DNA from: Calonectria ilicicola
Taxonomy: Eukaryota > Ascomycota > Sordariomycetes > Hypocreales > Nectriaceae
Assembly (NCBI GenBank): GCA_020809705.1
Contig: CP085826.1
Span: 7,378,001-7,442,000 of the forward strand
Length of the DNA: 64,000 bases
Reading direction: 5' to 3'
The stretch's first letter is position 1; every line of letters starts with the position of its first letter. Shown here piece after piece: positions 11,036 to 23,845 of this stretch. The position numbers were made by a program, and so were the translations under genes. The notes beneath the pieces are model-generated. The model was not told where the DNA came from and ran no database searches. It was given only the letters and a program-made list of their open reading frames with translations.

Positions 11036-11592
11036 CACTGCTCGTATCCTGTCACACTGATCGTATCCTGTCAGTTGTTTGATTGAACCGTTGTTTGCAT
11101 TTCCTATTCTAGTACACAGCCTTTCCTGCCCTTTTCCTTCCATTATTCTATATTTATAATTATTTAATTTAATATATTAATCTATTTATATTTTTTATTA
11201 TTTATTTTCTTTAAAAATCTTTTTTACTTATTATTTAAGGAAGATTTTTTATTTTTAAATATTTTAAAATATCTTAATATTAATTTTATTATTTATTATT
11301 ATTTTTAAATAAAAATTTTATTTTTTTTTATAAAATTTATTATTTTAAAAAAAAGTTTATATTTTTAAAAAATAAAATAAATTTTAATTTTATTATTTAT
11401 ATTATTTATTTAATATATTTTTTTTATTTTTTTTAAAATATTTAAAAATATTTTTAATTAATTAAATTAAATTTAATTTTATTAATTTAAAATAATTAAT
11501 ATATTTAATTATAAATTTAGATTTTAAAAGATTATTATTAATATAAATAATATATTATTTATAAATAAATATTTTAATTATATATATATATA

Positions 11593-11757
11593 TATAATAC
11601 AGTAGGATTAGAACAGTAGAGGTCTTAATAATATATAATAGAAAGATTAATATCTTCTTCTCTATCTACCTTAATAATAAGCTTATATATACCTTCTAAA
11701 AATATCTAAAATATACATTTATAAGATTCTATATATATTAATACTATTTCTATATTA
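11593..11757 (-). repeat. 3' LTR of element A
   Basis: The 165-bp repeat is fully AT-converted and aligns with 33994-34158. Differences are almost all C-to-T or G-to-A relative to the other copy, for example the GC-richer end of the 5' LTR near 34080-34150 is lost here. Confidence 0.75.
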
Positions 11758-12369
11758 TATCCTAGTATATTTAAGAAATTATTTATTATTCTTAATAATT
11801 AAAATATTATATATACCTTTTTATTTTAAATCTTTATATTTTATATAATCTTTTCTTTTAATTTATTTAAATAATAATCTTATTCTTAGGAGGTTGTTCT
11901 TTAAGTCTTTTTATAGGGGGATCTAGGCTAGATTTTAGATTAATGATTAATAGGGAAGTCTTATATAATTATCTTGATTGTTGCTTAGAAGGATCTAGGC
12001 CTATATTGTTCTCTTATTGGTCTAGCTTAGGATATTTATAAGGTTTTTTAGATTGTTGCTTTGGTAGTAAGATAGTTCTATTTCCTTTTTTAGTTATTAA
12101 TAAGAAGATTTTATAAAATTAGTTTAATTTCTTTTTATTTGGTGATTTTTTTAGGCTAGGAGTAGTAATAGGGGCTTTAGCTTATTTTTTATTATAATCT
12201 TAAAGTTATTAGGCTAATTAAAGAATATTACTTTTAGAAGCTTATTAATATTAAAATTCTATAATTAAATTTAAATTAATATTCTCTACTTAAACCTATA
12301 TAATTTAATAATACTTATAATCTTTCTAATTTATTTAATATCTTTTTATAATTATTAAATTATACTTAT

Positions 12370-12554
12370 TGTTGGAACCAGTCTGCAACAGCAGGCTCGG
12401 CTGCTTTAGGCAGCAGCCCTGTGGGTCAGGTGACCCACGCACACACACATAAACACCACAGGCTAGCCTAGATAGATGAAAAACAAGCAAGATTCACACA
12501 CACCCTAGAGACCTGGCACTAGTGCTAAAACCTACCTTCCCTTTGAATCCAACA
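12370..12554. repeat. 185-bp solo LTR (or MITE-like insertion), almost unmutated
   Basis: A GC-normal island sits inside AT-saturated DNA. It begins TGTTGGA and ends TCCAACA, perfect 7-bp inverted ends with the TG...CA of an LTR. It is flanked by the 5-bp duplication CTTAT (12365-12369 and 12555-12559). No second copy or internal region is present in the window, so recombination to a solo LTR or a tiny non-autonomous insertion are both possible. Its lack of RIP-type change suggests it arrived after RIP of element A, or was too short to be targeted. Confidence 0.8.
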
Positions 12555-14899
12555 CTTATTAATATATTAGTTTTTTTAATTAAGGATTTTATTTACTTTA
12601 TATTAATTAGCTTTATTATTTTTAAAAATTAGTTTAGGTTCTTTTAGCTGGAAGTTATTAATATAGGCTAGTATAAGCTATTAGTATAAGATTATTAGGT
12701 ATATTTTTATATTATTTAATAAATCTAGCTTATATATTAGATTATTAATTATTCTTTTAATTATAAATAGGCCTAATTACTATTATAATTATTTATATAG
12801 TAATTTATTTAATAGGTAGTATTTATAATATAATTATAAGTAGATCTTATTATTAACCTTAAGTTAGATTGATTAATACTTAGTATTATACTACCTCTTC
12901 ACCTTAGCTACTATAAAATCTATAGTTAATTATACTTTCTTTTAAATAGCTTCTTTTAGAAATAATAGATCTATATTTTCTATTATTAGTTATACTAACT
13001 TTATTAGGCCTTAGAGAGTAATCTTATAAATGAATTTATATATAGAGGCTTTAATTATAGTATTAAATACTTTATTTAGATTTTATTATAATATAAGTAG
13101 AATATATAATCAATCTTTTATTAAATACTCTATATAATAAAAGTATATTATTATTTTAATTATTTAATTATATCTCTCTACCAATCTATTAGTTTATAAA
13201 TAATATATTATTATTATTATTATTTTTATTTTAAAATTTATTTATAAATCTTTTTAAAATTTTAAATTAAATTTACTATTATAATCTAAAATAATAACTT
13301 TTAGTATATTTTAGTTAAAAAGTATAAACTATTAGACTAGTATAATTGCCTACTTTTTATCTATATATTTAATAAATTCTAAAATTAATAAATATCTTTT
13401 ATTTATTATATAAATAATTATTATTAATTAATTATAAATATCTTATCCTTCTAATACTTATAATAATCTTTTTATTATTATTAATAGAAGTTTAATAATA
13501 AAATCTATTATTATTATATATATAGATAGAATTAAAGGTCTATTTAATAAGTAATTCCTAATAGTTTATTAGTAGTTAATTTACTTAAGGTAGTATATCT
13601 TATATTTATAAATATATTTTTTAATTTATTATATTAAGTTTTTAATATAAAGACCAGATAGCTCTTTTAATATTCTTTCCTTATTAAAGTAGTACTAGTT
13701 ATTGTAGGTTATTTTTAGGAATTTATTAATTATAAAGTGAGAAATATAAAGCCTATAATATTCAAACTAGCTATAATAGTATAAGAGTTTTTTATATAAT
13801 TTAAAATATACTTTATATTTTAAAATATTTATAATATTCTTATTATTAAATATTAAAAAATTTAAAATCTTTTTTCTTATTATTATATTAATAATTTTTA
13901 TATAATATATATTATTAAAATATCCCTCTTAAAACTTTCTCTTAAACTTCTTTATTATTAAGATTTTTATTACTACTAGTATATTATCTAGAGCTATATA
14001 GTTAAATTATAATCATACTTGGTTCCTATTGGTCTTTAAGATTACTAAGTAATTTAATATATTTAAAATAAAGTTCTTCTTTTTAAAAGGTAGTATATAT
14101 TAAGCTTATATTTTAATAAGTAGATTAAAGTAATTATTAATTTATAGTTTACTTAGTTTATACTAGATATAATAAGTGTGGTTTTTTTATAATTTATTTT
14201 ATTATAAAGTAATTTATAAAGGTAATTATTAGGTATATTAATAATTAGATATATATATATAATCTTTTAATTACCTATATTAAATATACTATCTTTAATT
14301 CTAATAGATTATAGTTTCTTTTTATTAAGCTAAAAATATAATTTAGAAAGTAAATAGGTTTTATTATTATTATTAAAATATATAATATCTTATTTTATTT
14401 ATAATTATTTTTAAAATAAAAAAGTATTACTTTAAAGTCTCATTAAATACTTATATTTACTTAAAAGTATAGTTTCTTATTTTATTTAAAGTAAAAGAGT
14501 ATTTTTATATTAATTACTTTATATTAGATTATTTTAAATATAAATCTTTCTTTTTTTATAAAATTATAATATATTATATAAATATAAGCCTTTTATTTAT
14601 TAAGATTTCTATTAATTACTTTATCTTATTTATATCCTACTTTTAATAATATAATCTTATATTTTTATAAAAGCTTTATAAATTAAGTATAATATAAAAT
14701 AAAATACTTAATATATTCTATAATTTTAATATATTACTTTAGAGCTAATAATTAGATTAAGAACTTTAATTTTGCAAATAATATAATCCACTTCTTTATA
14801 ATAATTAAACTAAAAATATCTACTTAAAAATCAAATATCTATATATTAAAATATTTAATCTAGCTCTTTTTAAAAAAGATAATAATATTCTTTTCTTAA

Positions 14900-15010
14900 A
14901 AGAGTTTAAATAACTTCTATAAATATCTAAAGTACTTTTCTTCTATCTTAAAGAAAATTATAATATTATTAATAAAGACTTTATAGAATTTATAATATAG
15001 GTATAATAAA
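14900..15010 (-). pseudogene. reverse-transcriptase core of element A (decayed)
   Basis: Read on the minus strand, this stretch gives a recognisable gypsy RT palm segment: FINNIIIF followed by a lysine/glutamate-rich helix and LRYLQKLFKLFQEKNI. The catalytic aspartates are converted to asparagine and surrounding frames contain many stops. The gag side of the same element lies at higher coordinates, split by the later insertions. Confidence 0.6.
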
Positions 15011-15495
15011 TAGTTTATATATTATTATATATATATTAGGAAGTTCTAGAATCCTATTAAAGTAACTATTAATTACTTTAACTTTTAATAATTAATTATT
15101 ATAAAATAATTATAATACTTTAATCTTATTTTAAATTAGAAGAAGAATAATAATATATTAATAGTTATAATATACTAGGCTCTTTAAAGTACTTAGATAA
15201 TATCTTTCTATCTTGATAATAGGTAGTTATTTAGAATAATAATCTTATTAAGGGTATATAAGTTTATTATTATCCTTTTTTTAATTCCTTATTAATTATT
15301 TTCTATATAATAAAGATAGATATTATAAATAAGATTAGTTTTTTAATCTATTCTAATTTACTTTATTAGTAGAGTTTATTAAACTTTATATTAATAAATT
15401 ATTAATCTCTTAGGCTAGATAGATAGGGATACTAGAAGATAGTTTACTTATATTAATTATTAATAAGTAATACTTATAGCTCTTTACCTTCTAAT

Positions 15496-15892
15496 TATAA
15501 CGGTCTGGTCAATTCCCAACTTAATAAACCAATCAAAACGAAGGGTTTATTGTTAGCAGGATGGTTAGGCGCGTTATGGTAAAATAGAGCAATGGAAGTA
15601 TTATATTAGGTAATAGTCAATTGTAATTAAGGTAACCAAGTTATATTAAAAGCTGGTTAATATTAGCTATAAGGGTGGATTCTAATCTGTCTATATATTA
15701 TTATTTTAGTAGGTGCTTATTGTATTAGTTCTATTTAAGGTATTGGTAATTGGGTTGGTAATTATAGGGCGATTACTAATGTTATGGGTAATTGTAAGTG
15801 AATGCTTTCTTATTAGTTGGTATAAGGCTATAGGGTAGGTAGGTATTAGTTCTATTGCTGTAGATTGCCTAGGTGTGTTATAGGTTATAATA
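15496..15892 (-). repeat. 3' LTR of element B
   Basis: This 397-bp repeat aligns with 22008-22404. Differences are dominated by C-to-T and G-to-A. Its right end reads AGGTTATAATA where the other LTR has GGGTCATAACA. Confidence 0.85.
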
Positions 15893-17559
15893 TAATATCC
15901 CCTCTTTGTTGGTCTTGTCCTTAAGGTCTATTAAGTTGACCTTATGTATAAGTATCCCATTTTTATCCTTTAAAAATTATTTCTCTAATTATGCCTTATA
16001 ATCTAGGTAATTCTAAGTAGTATTTTCATACTAAAGCCCAAGCTTAGCTTATTAATTTAATAGATTTTAAAGTTATATTATATTCTTTTTATTTCTCTAA
16101 AGATCTATAATATAAGATATTGCTAGATTTTAGTAATTATTATAATAAGTGCACTTATTATAATAGAATATATAATACTTTAAAGGCATCTTTAACTATA
16201 TATATATTATTTTTTATAGTAATAAATATAATTAATTACTAACTTTTATAATAAATTAAATAAATTAGAAATCTAATTATTTAAATGTAAAGGAGGAGGT
16301 AGCTAAGGAGGAGTTTCTTTATATATAAGCGAAGGTGCTTATTACTTAGGCTAAGATTCAGGAATCTTTAAATCATTTATCCTATCTCCATTATTAGAAA
16401 TATTAGCTTAAGATAAAGGGTGTGAAGATAGTATATTATAATCTTTCTTTTTTGGATGAATTGGAAGAGGTGGATTGGGTGGAGTTGGAGATTATTATTT
16501 AGGTATAGTCTCTGGGGATAATAGATATTATTAATTAGAATGTTATTGATCTTAATGGCTTGTTTAATGTTGTGTTCTTAGGAATATTTCTAGCAATTTT
16601 AAGTAATATATAAGATATTTGGCCGGTTCTTATATTATTTCCTTATAATCTTTCTATTTAATTTTGAATTTTCTATCTTCCTCTTTTTTTTATAGGATTT
16701 TTTTACTTTCTATTGATCTTTAAGGTTTTCTATTTATAGTTTATATATTAGTCCGGTATTGATTTAAATACTATCCTTAGATTTAAGAAGAGAAATATAA
16801 AAGATAAAGTATATCTTAATATTATTAGGGAGGTTGAATTTATAGTTATTTTCTGATATTTTTCTTTTTATTAGGTAAGGTTTGATTTATATAAAGTTGA
16901 TTTTTTTATTCTGTTATTTTATTATAAGATTTTTTATTATTAGGTAAACTATATCTCTTTCTGAAAAGATTAATCCTTTTAATCTTTTTAAATTATAATA
17001 TTTTTTTATAATATTATAGATAAATTCTAGTTTAGTTTTTATTTTTTTATATAGTTTTCTTAGATTATCTGACTTAATTATTGCTTTTGCTTAAATTATA
17101 CCTTCTAAAGGGGCTTAATAAGTATCTAGTATAAAGCTAAAGTTAGCCTTTATTAGTATTATTTTAATACTATAATTATAGGATATATTATATATTAATT
17201 ATATAATAAATAATTTTTCTATTTAATTGGTTTGCTTATAATTAATATAATATTATAGGTATTACTTGATTTTCTAGTTTTAGTATTCGGTTTATCTATC
17301 TATTTAGAGGTAGAAGACTGTGTTTAATTTATAGTTTAATCTTATTAAGAATATTAGGCTTTACTAAAACTTAAATATAAATGGTTATCTTTTATCTAAA
17401 ATAATTTTAGTTGGTAATCTATATATAGTGATTATATTTTAAAAGAAAAGATAAATAAATTATTTTTCTTTTATTGCTTTATTATAGAAAAAGTAATATA
17501 TTACTTTTATAAAGTAATTAATAATAATAAAAATACTATTATAATATACTTCTATAGTA

Positions 17560-17620
17560 GGGTCTACTAATAAGGGAAGGTTAATAATAAAGTCTATTAT
17601 AATCAAGTCCTATAATCATT
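17560..17620 (-). pseudogene. integrase core remnant of element B
   Basis: Minus-strand translation gives IDFIINLPLLVDP, the degraded form of the DFITDLP-type start of the retroviral-type integrase catalytic core. It lies downstream of the RT segment in element order, which is the Ty3/gypsy arrangement (RT before IN). Confidence 0.6.
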
Positions 17621-18869
17621 ATATAATAGAGGATAATTATAATAATCTATATAGTTTATATCTTGGTTTTTTGGAGTATTGATATAGGCTATATTCCTTA
17701 TATACTTGTTTAACTTTCTTTTTTATCTTACTAAAAGAAAATATCTATTTGACTTATTTAAAGGTTTTATTAATACCTTTATAGCTATATAAAGGATATT
17801 TGTAAATATCCTTTATTAACTCTATTTGATATTCTTCTAGTACTTGTAGATAGTTTGTTTTTTCTTCTTTTGAAAGTATTAGATTATATTCTTCAATTTT
17901 TCTTAATAGTAGATTGCCTTATTTCACTTATTATATTAGTATTTCCACGGTAGTAGTTCTAGTTGTATATAGTAATCCTCTTACTTTTATAATAGTAATT
18001 ATTTTCTTTATTTCTATTATTATTTTATTAATTAGGATTTATTCTAATTCTTTATTAGTATTATAGATTAATAGTTTTTCTTATATTTTTGGTTTTTTTA
18101 TATTATAGTTAGGTTAGTAGTTGATTATATTGGTATAGTTGTTTTTAATTCCTTTAATATAGATAATTTAATAGTTAAATTTAGATAGGTATTCTATATA
18201 TTATAGTTACTTTCTACTAAATTTTTAAATAATTATAAAGTAAGTAATATTTTTATAATTAATATATATTATAATTTTATAATTACTTTTTAAAAGATAT
18301 TATTAAAATTCTTTAAAAATATTAATAATAGTAAGGAATTCTTTATTATAGATTAAGTAGTTTAGCTTAAGGTTATATAGCTTATATAAGTAAAATATTA
18401 TAGGATATAGATTTCCTTATTTATCTTATTGTTCGATCTAGGCCTCTAAGGCAAAGTCCGATGTATTGGTTTCTAGCTCTATAAGCTTATTAGGGTTGAA
18501 TATTGTAAGGATAGGTTCTTTTAAAATAGTATTTTTTATAGCTTTAAATAATTATTATACTTTATTTCTTTATTAAAAGGTAATTTCTTTTTTAATTAGT
18601 TCTATTATACTTAAGGTAATTTTACTAAATCTTTTAATAAATCTTTAGTAATAATTAATAAATCTAAGGAAGGCTTATATTTCTTTTATATTAATAGGTT
18701 CCTTTTAATCTTTTACTATAATGACTTTCTTTAGATTTATATGAATTTCATTAAGGCTAATAATATATCCTAGAAATTCTACTTTTTAAATATAGAACTT
18801 GCTTTTTTCTAGTTTAACTAGGAGTTTGATATCTTAGAGGGCTTTTAAGACCTTATAAATGTATTCTTT

Positions 18870-18930
18870 ATATTCTTCTTCATTTTTAAAGAAAATAAAA
18901 ATATCATTTAAGTAATAAATAATAAAGATA
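18870..18930 (-). pseudogene. reverse-transcriptase core of element B (YLDD changed to YLND)
   Basis: Minus-strand translation gives FIIYYLNDIFIF. The family has YLDDI here; the first catalytic Asp is replaced by Asn through a G-to-A transition, as expected of RIP acting on the opposite strand. This alone would inactivate the enzyme. Confidence 0.7.
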
Positions 18931-20989
18931 TTTAAGTATTCTTATAATATATTAGTTATTATTTGCTAAAATAATACTAATATATTTATAAGTCTAAAAG
19001 ATATAATTAAGTATTCAAACAATCTAAACTTTATTTGGAAAGTAATTTTTTATTTATATCCTTCTTTAATATAAATAAGATTATATACTCCTTTAAGATC
19101 TAATATAATAAAGATATTAGCTCTATAAAGGTGATCTTTTATTTTATTAATTAATAATAATAAAATATAATTTTTAATAATAATATTATTAAGCTATTAG
19201 TAATCTATAATAAGATATAATTTCCTATTTTTCTTAAGTATAAATATAATAAGGTAATTAGCTTTAGAGTTTAAAATATAAATATATCCCTTTTTAAGTA
19301 TATCTTAGATATATTCCTTTAAAGTATTAAGCTTAATTTAATTAAGATTATAAATAAAGTAAAATTAGATATTAGATCTATCTTTAAGAATAATTTCATA
19401 ATCTTACTAGCTAAACTTAGGTAGTCTAATATTTAGTTCTTTTACAAAGAGCTTTTTATAGATTTAGTACTATAAAGGTACATTATATAGTCTGTCTATT
19501 TCTACTTTAGCCTTTATTTTTTAAAGCTTTTATTAATTTATTGGAATTATATTCTAAAGTAGGTAATTATTTATTATTTTTACCTTTTCTAACCATTCTT
19601 ATACTTATATTTTATTCCTTTAGGTAGTAAAGATTCTTTTTACTTATATCTTTTACTTAATTAAGGCTAGAAGTTCAAGATCTCTTATTATAGTTTATAG
19701 AAATATTATTAATTATATTATATTTCTTAAATATTTACACCTAGCTAGTACACTAGCAAATATTAAGGTTATATTAGTATAACTATAGGTACCCTAAAAC
19801 TAGATTATACTATCTAATATTAACAATATTAAAGATTACTCCTTAATTTTTTCTTTTAATAAAGACTTTTAAATAATTAATCTTTTTATCTATAATATTA
19901 TTATTATAGCTAAAAGGGGTTCCTTCTATATTAATAATTTTATATAGGTTGACTTTTATTATCTATAATAGCTAAAATTAGTTAATTACTTAAGGATTAA
20001 TATAATTTTATTTAGCTCCACTATCCACTATAGTATTACACTATTTCCCTTTAATCCTTATTTTTATTTCTAATTATTATTAAGATTATTCTTTAATTGT
20101 AAAATATAGAGCTTTTTAGGGAGTTCTTTTAATAACTCTAAGAATTATTACCCTAGCCGCTCCTACTACTCTTTTATAGGAGGCTTTACTTATTTTTAGT
20201 TTTATTTAATACTAGGCTATTACTTTATTTATTATATGGATATTATATTTAAAATCTTAATATTTATTCTAGAATAATTTACTATAATTAAAGAACTTAA
20301 GCTTATTTAATTCTAATATAGTAAACTAATAGTAAAGGTTTCTTTTTATTATTTTATATTAATTGAAGTATCTTTTATAAATATAGTAAATAATTATATC
20401 TTCTACCCTAATAGAGAAGTATACTATATACTATTTTTACTTTATATATTAAAGGTAATTATAATTATAGTAGCTTACTTATAAGATGTTCTTATATTCT
20501 TTATATGCTGTGTTTAGTTTAGGGTTATTTTCCTTATATTAGATAGATTAGGGATTACGATTTTCTAGTTGTTATTTACTTTATATAAGTAGGAAGACTT
20601 TATCTCCATCCTATAAGAATTCCTTAACTTATTAAGCTATTCTTTTAATATTAATTATCTATTTCCTATTTCTATTTTCATTATAAATATAAGTATTCTA
20701 CTATATTAATACTTTATTATTATATATATTTAAGATAGATATAGGGATTTTTATCTTCTTGGCTCATTTTAACCATTTGTGGGGAAGGTAGGACTAGCCT
20801 TCTTATTAGGTTAACTATACTTTTTAGATAGCTTTATTAGTTTCTTATTATAAAGTAAATTTTACCTTATATAATTTATAATTTTTTATATATTATTTAA
20901 TTATAATAATTGGTTTATATTTCTTAATAATAATAAGAATAATTTTTCCTATAATATCCTTTTTTCCTTTTAATACTAAGGTTTATTTA

Positions 20990-21860
20990 GTTTTTATAAT
21001 ATTAAATTATTTTTATCCTTTTAATATAGGTTTAAACTAATTTCTTATTTTTAAGAAGTAATATTTAAAGGATTTATATCCTTTCTTTTTACAATTAAAG
21101 CAAATAATCTTACTTTTATTATACCCTTAGATAGTACTAAGTTCTATTAGTCCTAAATGAGTCCTATATATAATACTTTATTATTTATTTTAGATTTTTC
21201 CTTTATTTAGGATATATAGGTTTTTATTATCTTAGGTATATTTTTTATATTGGTTAAATTATCTTTTGTCAATTTTGATAGTACTTTTAATATACTTTAA
21301 GAGTTTCTTTAATCAGTTTTCTTTATAGATTTTATTCTTAACTTCACTCTTTAAGCTTTTATAATAGAGTTCTATTAATATATTATTATCTTAGGCTATT
21401 TGTATTATAATTCTTTTAAACTTAGCTAAATACTAGCTATAGAACTTTATTTATTTAAATTTATATAATTAGTTTATAATTTATTATTTTATATTAATTA
21501 TATTGAAATTATCTTTAATAATAGTTTTAAAATGTTCTTAGTCTTTAAAGATCTCTTAGATCTTTTTATTTTAGTTAGTATTATCCTTATTTTCTAGATA
21601 GTTTCTTATAATAGATTCAAACCATACTCCTATATCTCCTTGGAGGAGGGTTTTAATATATAGTACCTGGGCTTTAGGGGTTGTAAATTATATTAGGAAG
21701 AAACAGAAATATCCCTTCATTTAGGTAAGGAAGAGGACTATATTAGTAGCCTTTTCTAGAAAGGGTTCTAGGACCAGGGGTCTCAAAATTTTACTAATGT
21801 CTTTACTCTTATTTCCTTTAATTATAGTGATTCCGGCTTTTTCTACTTTAAATTATATTT
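20990..21860 (-). pseudogene. Gag region of element B with degraded CCHC zinc knuckle
   Basis: Minus-strand translation from about 21850 downward shows a typical gypsy capsid pattern (PLVLEPFLEKATNIVLFLTQMKG... GVWFESIIRNYLE... YLAKFKRII). It ends in ICFNCKKKGYKSFKY at about 21110-21066. The CX2CX4HX4C knuckle is still visible, but His and the last Cys are both Tyr. Each is one C-to-T or G-to-A change from the expected codon. Confidence 0.7.
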
Positions 21861-22007
21861 ATATATCTATAAGTTTCTTCTTAACCTATTATAGTTCTGT
21901 AGTTAATTTAGTATTACTAGAAGGAGTAATAGTAATAAGATTCTTTCTGGATATTATTATTATTTAATTATTAATATAGATAATTAACTAAATAAGAGCT
22001 TTTAATA

Positions 22008-22404
22008 TATAATAGTTTGGTTAATTCCTAACTTAATAAATTAATTAGAATAAAGGGTTTATTATTAGTAGGATAGTTAGGTATATTATAGTAAAATAAA
22101 GTAATAGAAATATTATATTAGATAATAGTCAATTGCAATTAAGGTAACCAAGTTATATTAAAAGCTAGTTAATATTAGCTATAAGGGCAGATTCTAACCT
22201 ATCTATATACTATTATCTTAGTAGATGCTTACTGTGTTAGTTCTATCTAAGGTGTTGGTGATCGGGTTGGTGATTATAGGGCGATTATTAATGTTATGGG
22301 TGATTATAAGTGAATGCTTCCTTATTGGTTGGTGTGGGGCTATAGGGTAGGTAGGTGTTAGTTCTGCCGCCGTAGACCGCCCAGGTGTGTCATGGGTCAT
22401 AACA
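22008..22404 (-). repeat. 5' LTR of element B
   Basis: This 397-bp LTR aligns with 15496-15892. Its right-hand 90 bp (about 22310-22404) keep normal GC content, unlike the rest of the element, so it records the pre-RIP sequence. A short minus-strand open frame here (22400-22218) is LTR sequence, not a gene. Confidence 0.85.
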
Positions 22405-23036
22405 CTAATACTTCTACTAAGCTTATATTATTTTATAATTAAATATACTTTTTTATTAAAGCTTTAATCTTTTTAATAAAGTAATTATTTTAATTATAAA
22501 TATATATTCTTTTTATTATAATAATCTTAAGAAGATTAAGTATTTACTAGATATATATTTAATATAGAATATTTAATTATTTTTTAAATATTAAAATAAA
22601 GTTTTTAATAATTTTATTATTTATTTTAATAATAATAATTTTTAGTTTTTATATAAAATATATTATTACTTTTAAAAGTAATTTTTTTTTATTTTTAAAG
22701 TAGCTTAATTATATATATATTAATAAAAATAATATTATTAAATAATCTTATAATTATATTAACTATTATTAATTAGTTTTAGTTTATTTTATAATTATTA
22801 ATAATAATTATTATATTAATTAGGATAAATATAAACTTAAATCCTATAATATTTATCTATAGTAAAGATATACTTTTTTCTTTAGATATTATATTTAGAA
22901 CTTTACTTTTAAATATTATATAAATTATAATTATAATTATAAGTACTTGGATCTATATGGTAACTATAAATATCTACTTTTTCTTATATTTAATAATATT
23001 ATTAAGCTTTTGCTTCTAATAGAGCTTAATAGTCTT

Positions 23037-23845
23037 GTCTTTCATATAGTTATTTTCTTCCTTTTAGGAAAGGAAGATGCCGACAAGGTCACGGGACCTA
23101 AAGGCACGCCTCATAATAGACTTTCACATCGATTAGTACAATCGCCCTTATGCCAACTCTGAAGCCTAAAGGCAACATAAGATGAAAACCTTGATAAATG
23201 GAACCCTCATACAATAAAAGGAAGAATTTTCTACCAGCCAGAAATGCAGTAATGCACACTCAAACAAACCTCTCTCAAACAACCCTCTCTCAAACACACA
23301 CTAAACAGACCCTCTCAAAAACACATGCACGCACAATTAAGATGTTTAAATAATACATTATTTATAAGGGTAATAGCCCTTTAGAAATAGAATCTATAGC
23401 TTAATATATTTATTAAGAAATCTAAGTTAATAATATTAAGTTGAATATAAAGGATTAAAAACTAGAAAAACTTTAAAAAGAAGTAATAAAAGTATAAAAG
23501 TAAGATAATATAAAGGATTAGATTAGAATTAAGCTAATCTTTTAGAAATATAAATTTTTTTTAAAAAAAGAATTTTTTAAATAAAAATAAAACCTTTATT
23601 TAAAAGTAATAATAAATAATAAAACTAATATTAAGGTATTTTAATATATTTAAATATAAAAGATTTTCTTTTAAGAAAAACTAAAAGAGATTTTTGAAGA
23701 AAATAAAGAATAAGGGTTTTATGTGGATTGATATATTGAATTGAATAGTTATAAATATAGTATAGTGGAAGGAAAAAGGTAAGAAAGGTAGAATAGGAAA
23801 TGTAAACAATGGTTCAATCAAACAACTAACAGGATACAAGTAGTG
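23037..23845 (+). mobile_element. element X copy 2, 809 bp, 12-bp target duplication
   Basis: This complete copy is flanked by CTTAATAGTCTT on both sides (23025-23036 and 23846-23857). It begins GTCTTTCATATAG and ends CAAGTAGTG. The first 300 bp (to about 23340) and the last 110 bp are GC-normal; the middle is AT-rich. It lies in inverse orientation to the split copy at the edges of the block. There are no terminal inverted repeats, LTRs, poly(A) tail or credible ORF; the open frame at 22947-23162 merely crosses the left junction. I infer a non-autonomous element of unrecognised class, and two independent copies with long target duplications make its borders reliable. Confidence 0.78.

Larger units (their letters stand above)
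15496..22404 (-). mobile_element. gypsy-type LTR retroelement B (6.9 kb, 397-bp LTRs, CTAAT duplication)
   Basis: Direct LTRs at 15496-15892 and 22008-22404 are each 397 bp. The element is flanked by an exact 5-bp duplication CTAAT (15491-15495, 22405-22409). On the minus strand the 5' LTR begins TGTTATGACCC, and a purine tract (AACAAAGAGGGGATA, about 15893-15910) precedes the 3' LTR. Domains appear in gypsy order on the minus strand: Gag with a zinc knuckle near 21100, RT with YLNDIFIF near 18900, and the integrase core reading IDFIINLP near 17590. All frames are full of stops and transitions. Element A sequence continues on either side, so B inserted into A. Confidence 0.88.

Noticed and set aside
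22218..22400. 60-codon minus-strand frame
   Set aside because: It lies entirely inside the 5' LTR of element B.
22947..23162. 71-codon plus-strand frame
   Set aside because: It crosses the target duplication and left border of X copy 2, so it is a chimera of two unrelated sequences.
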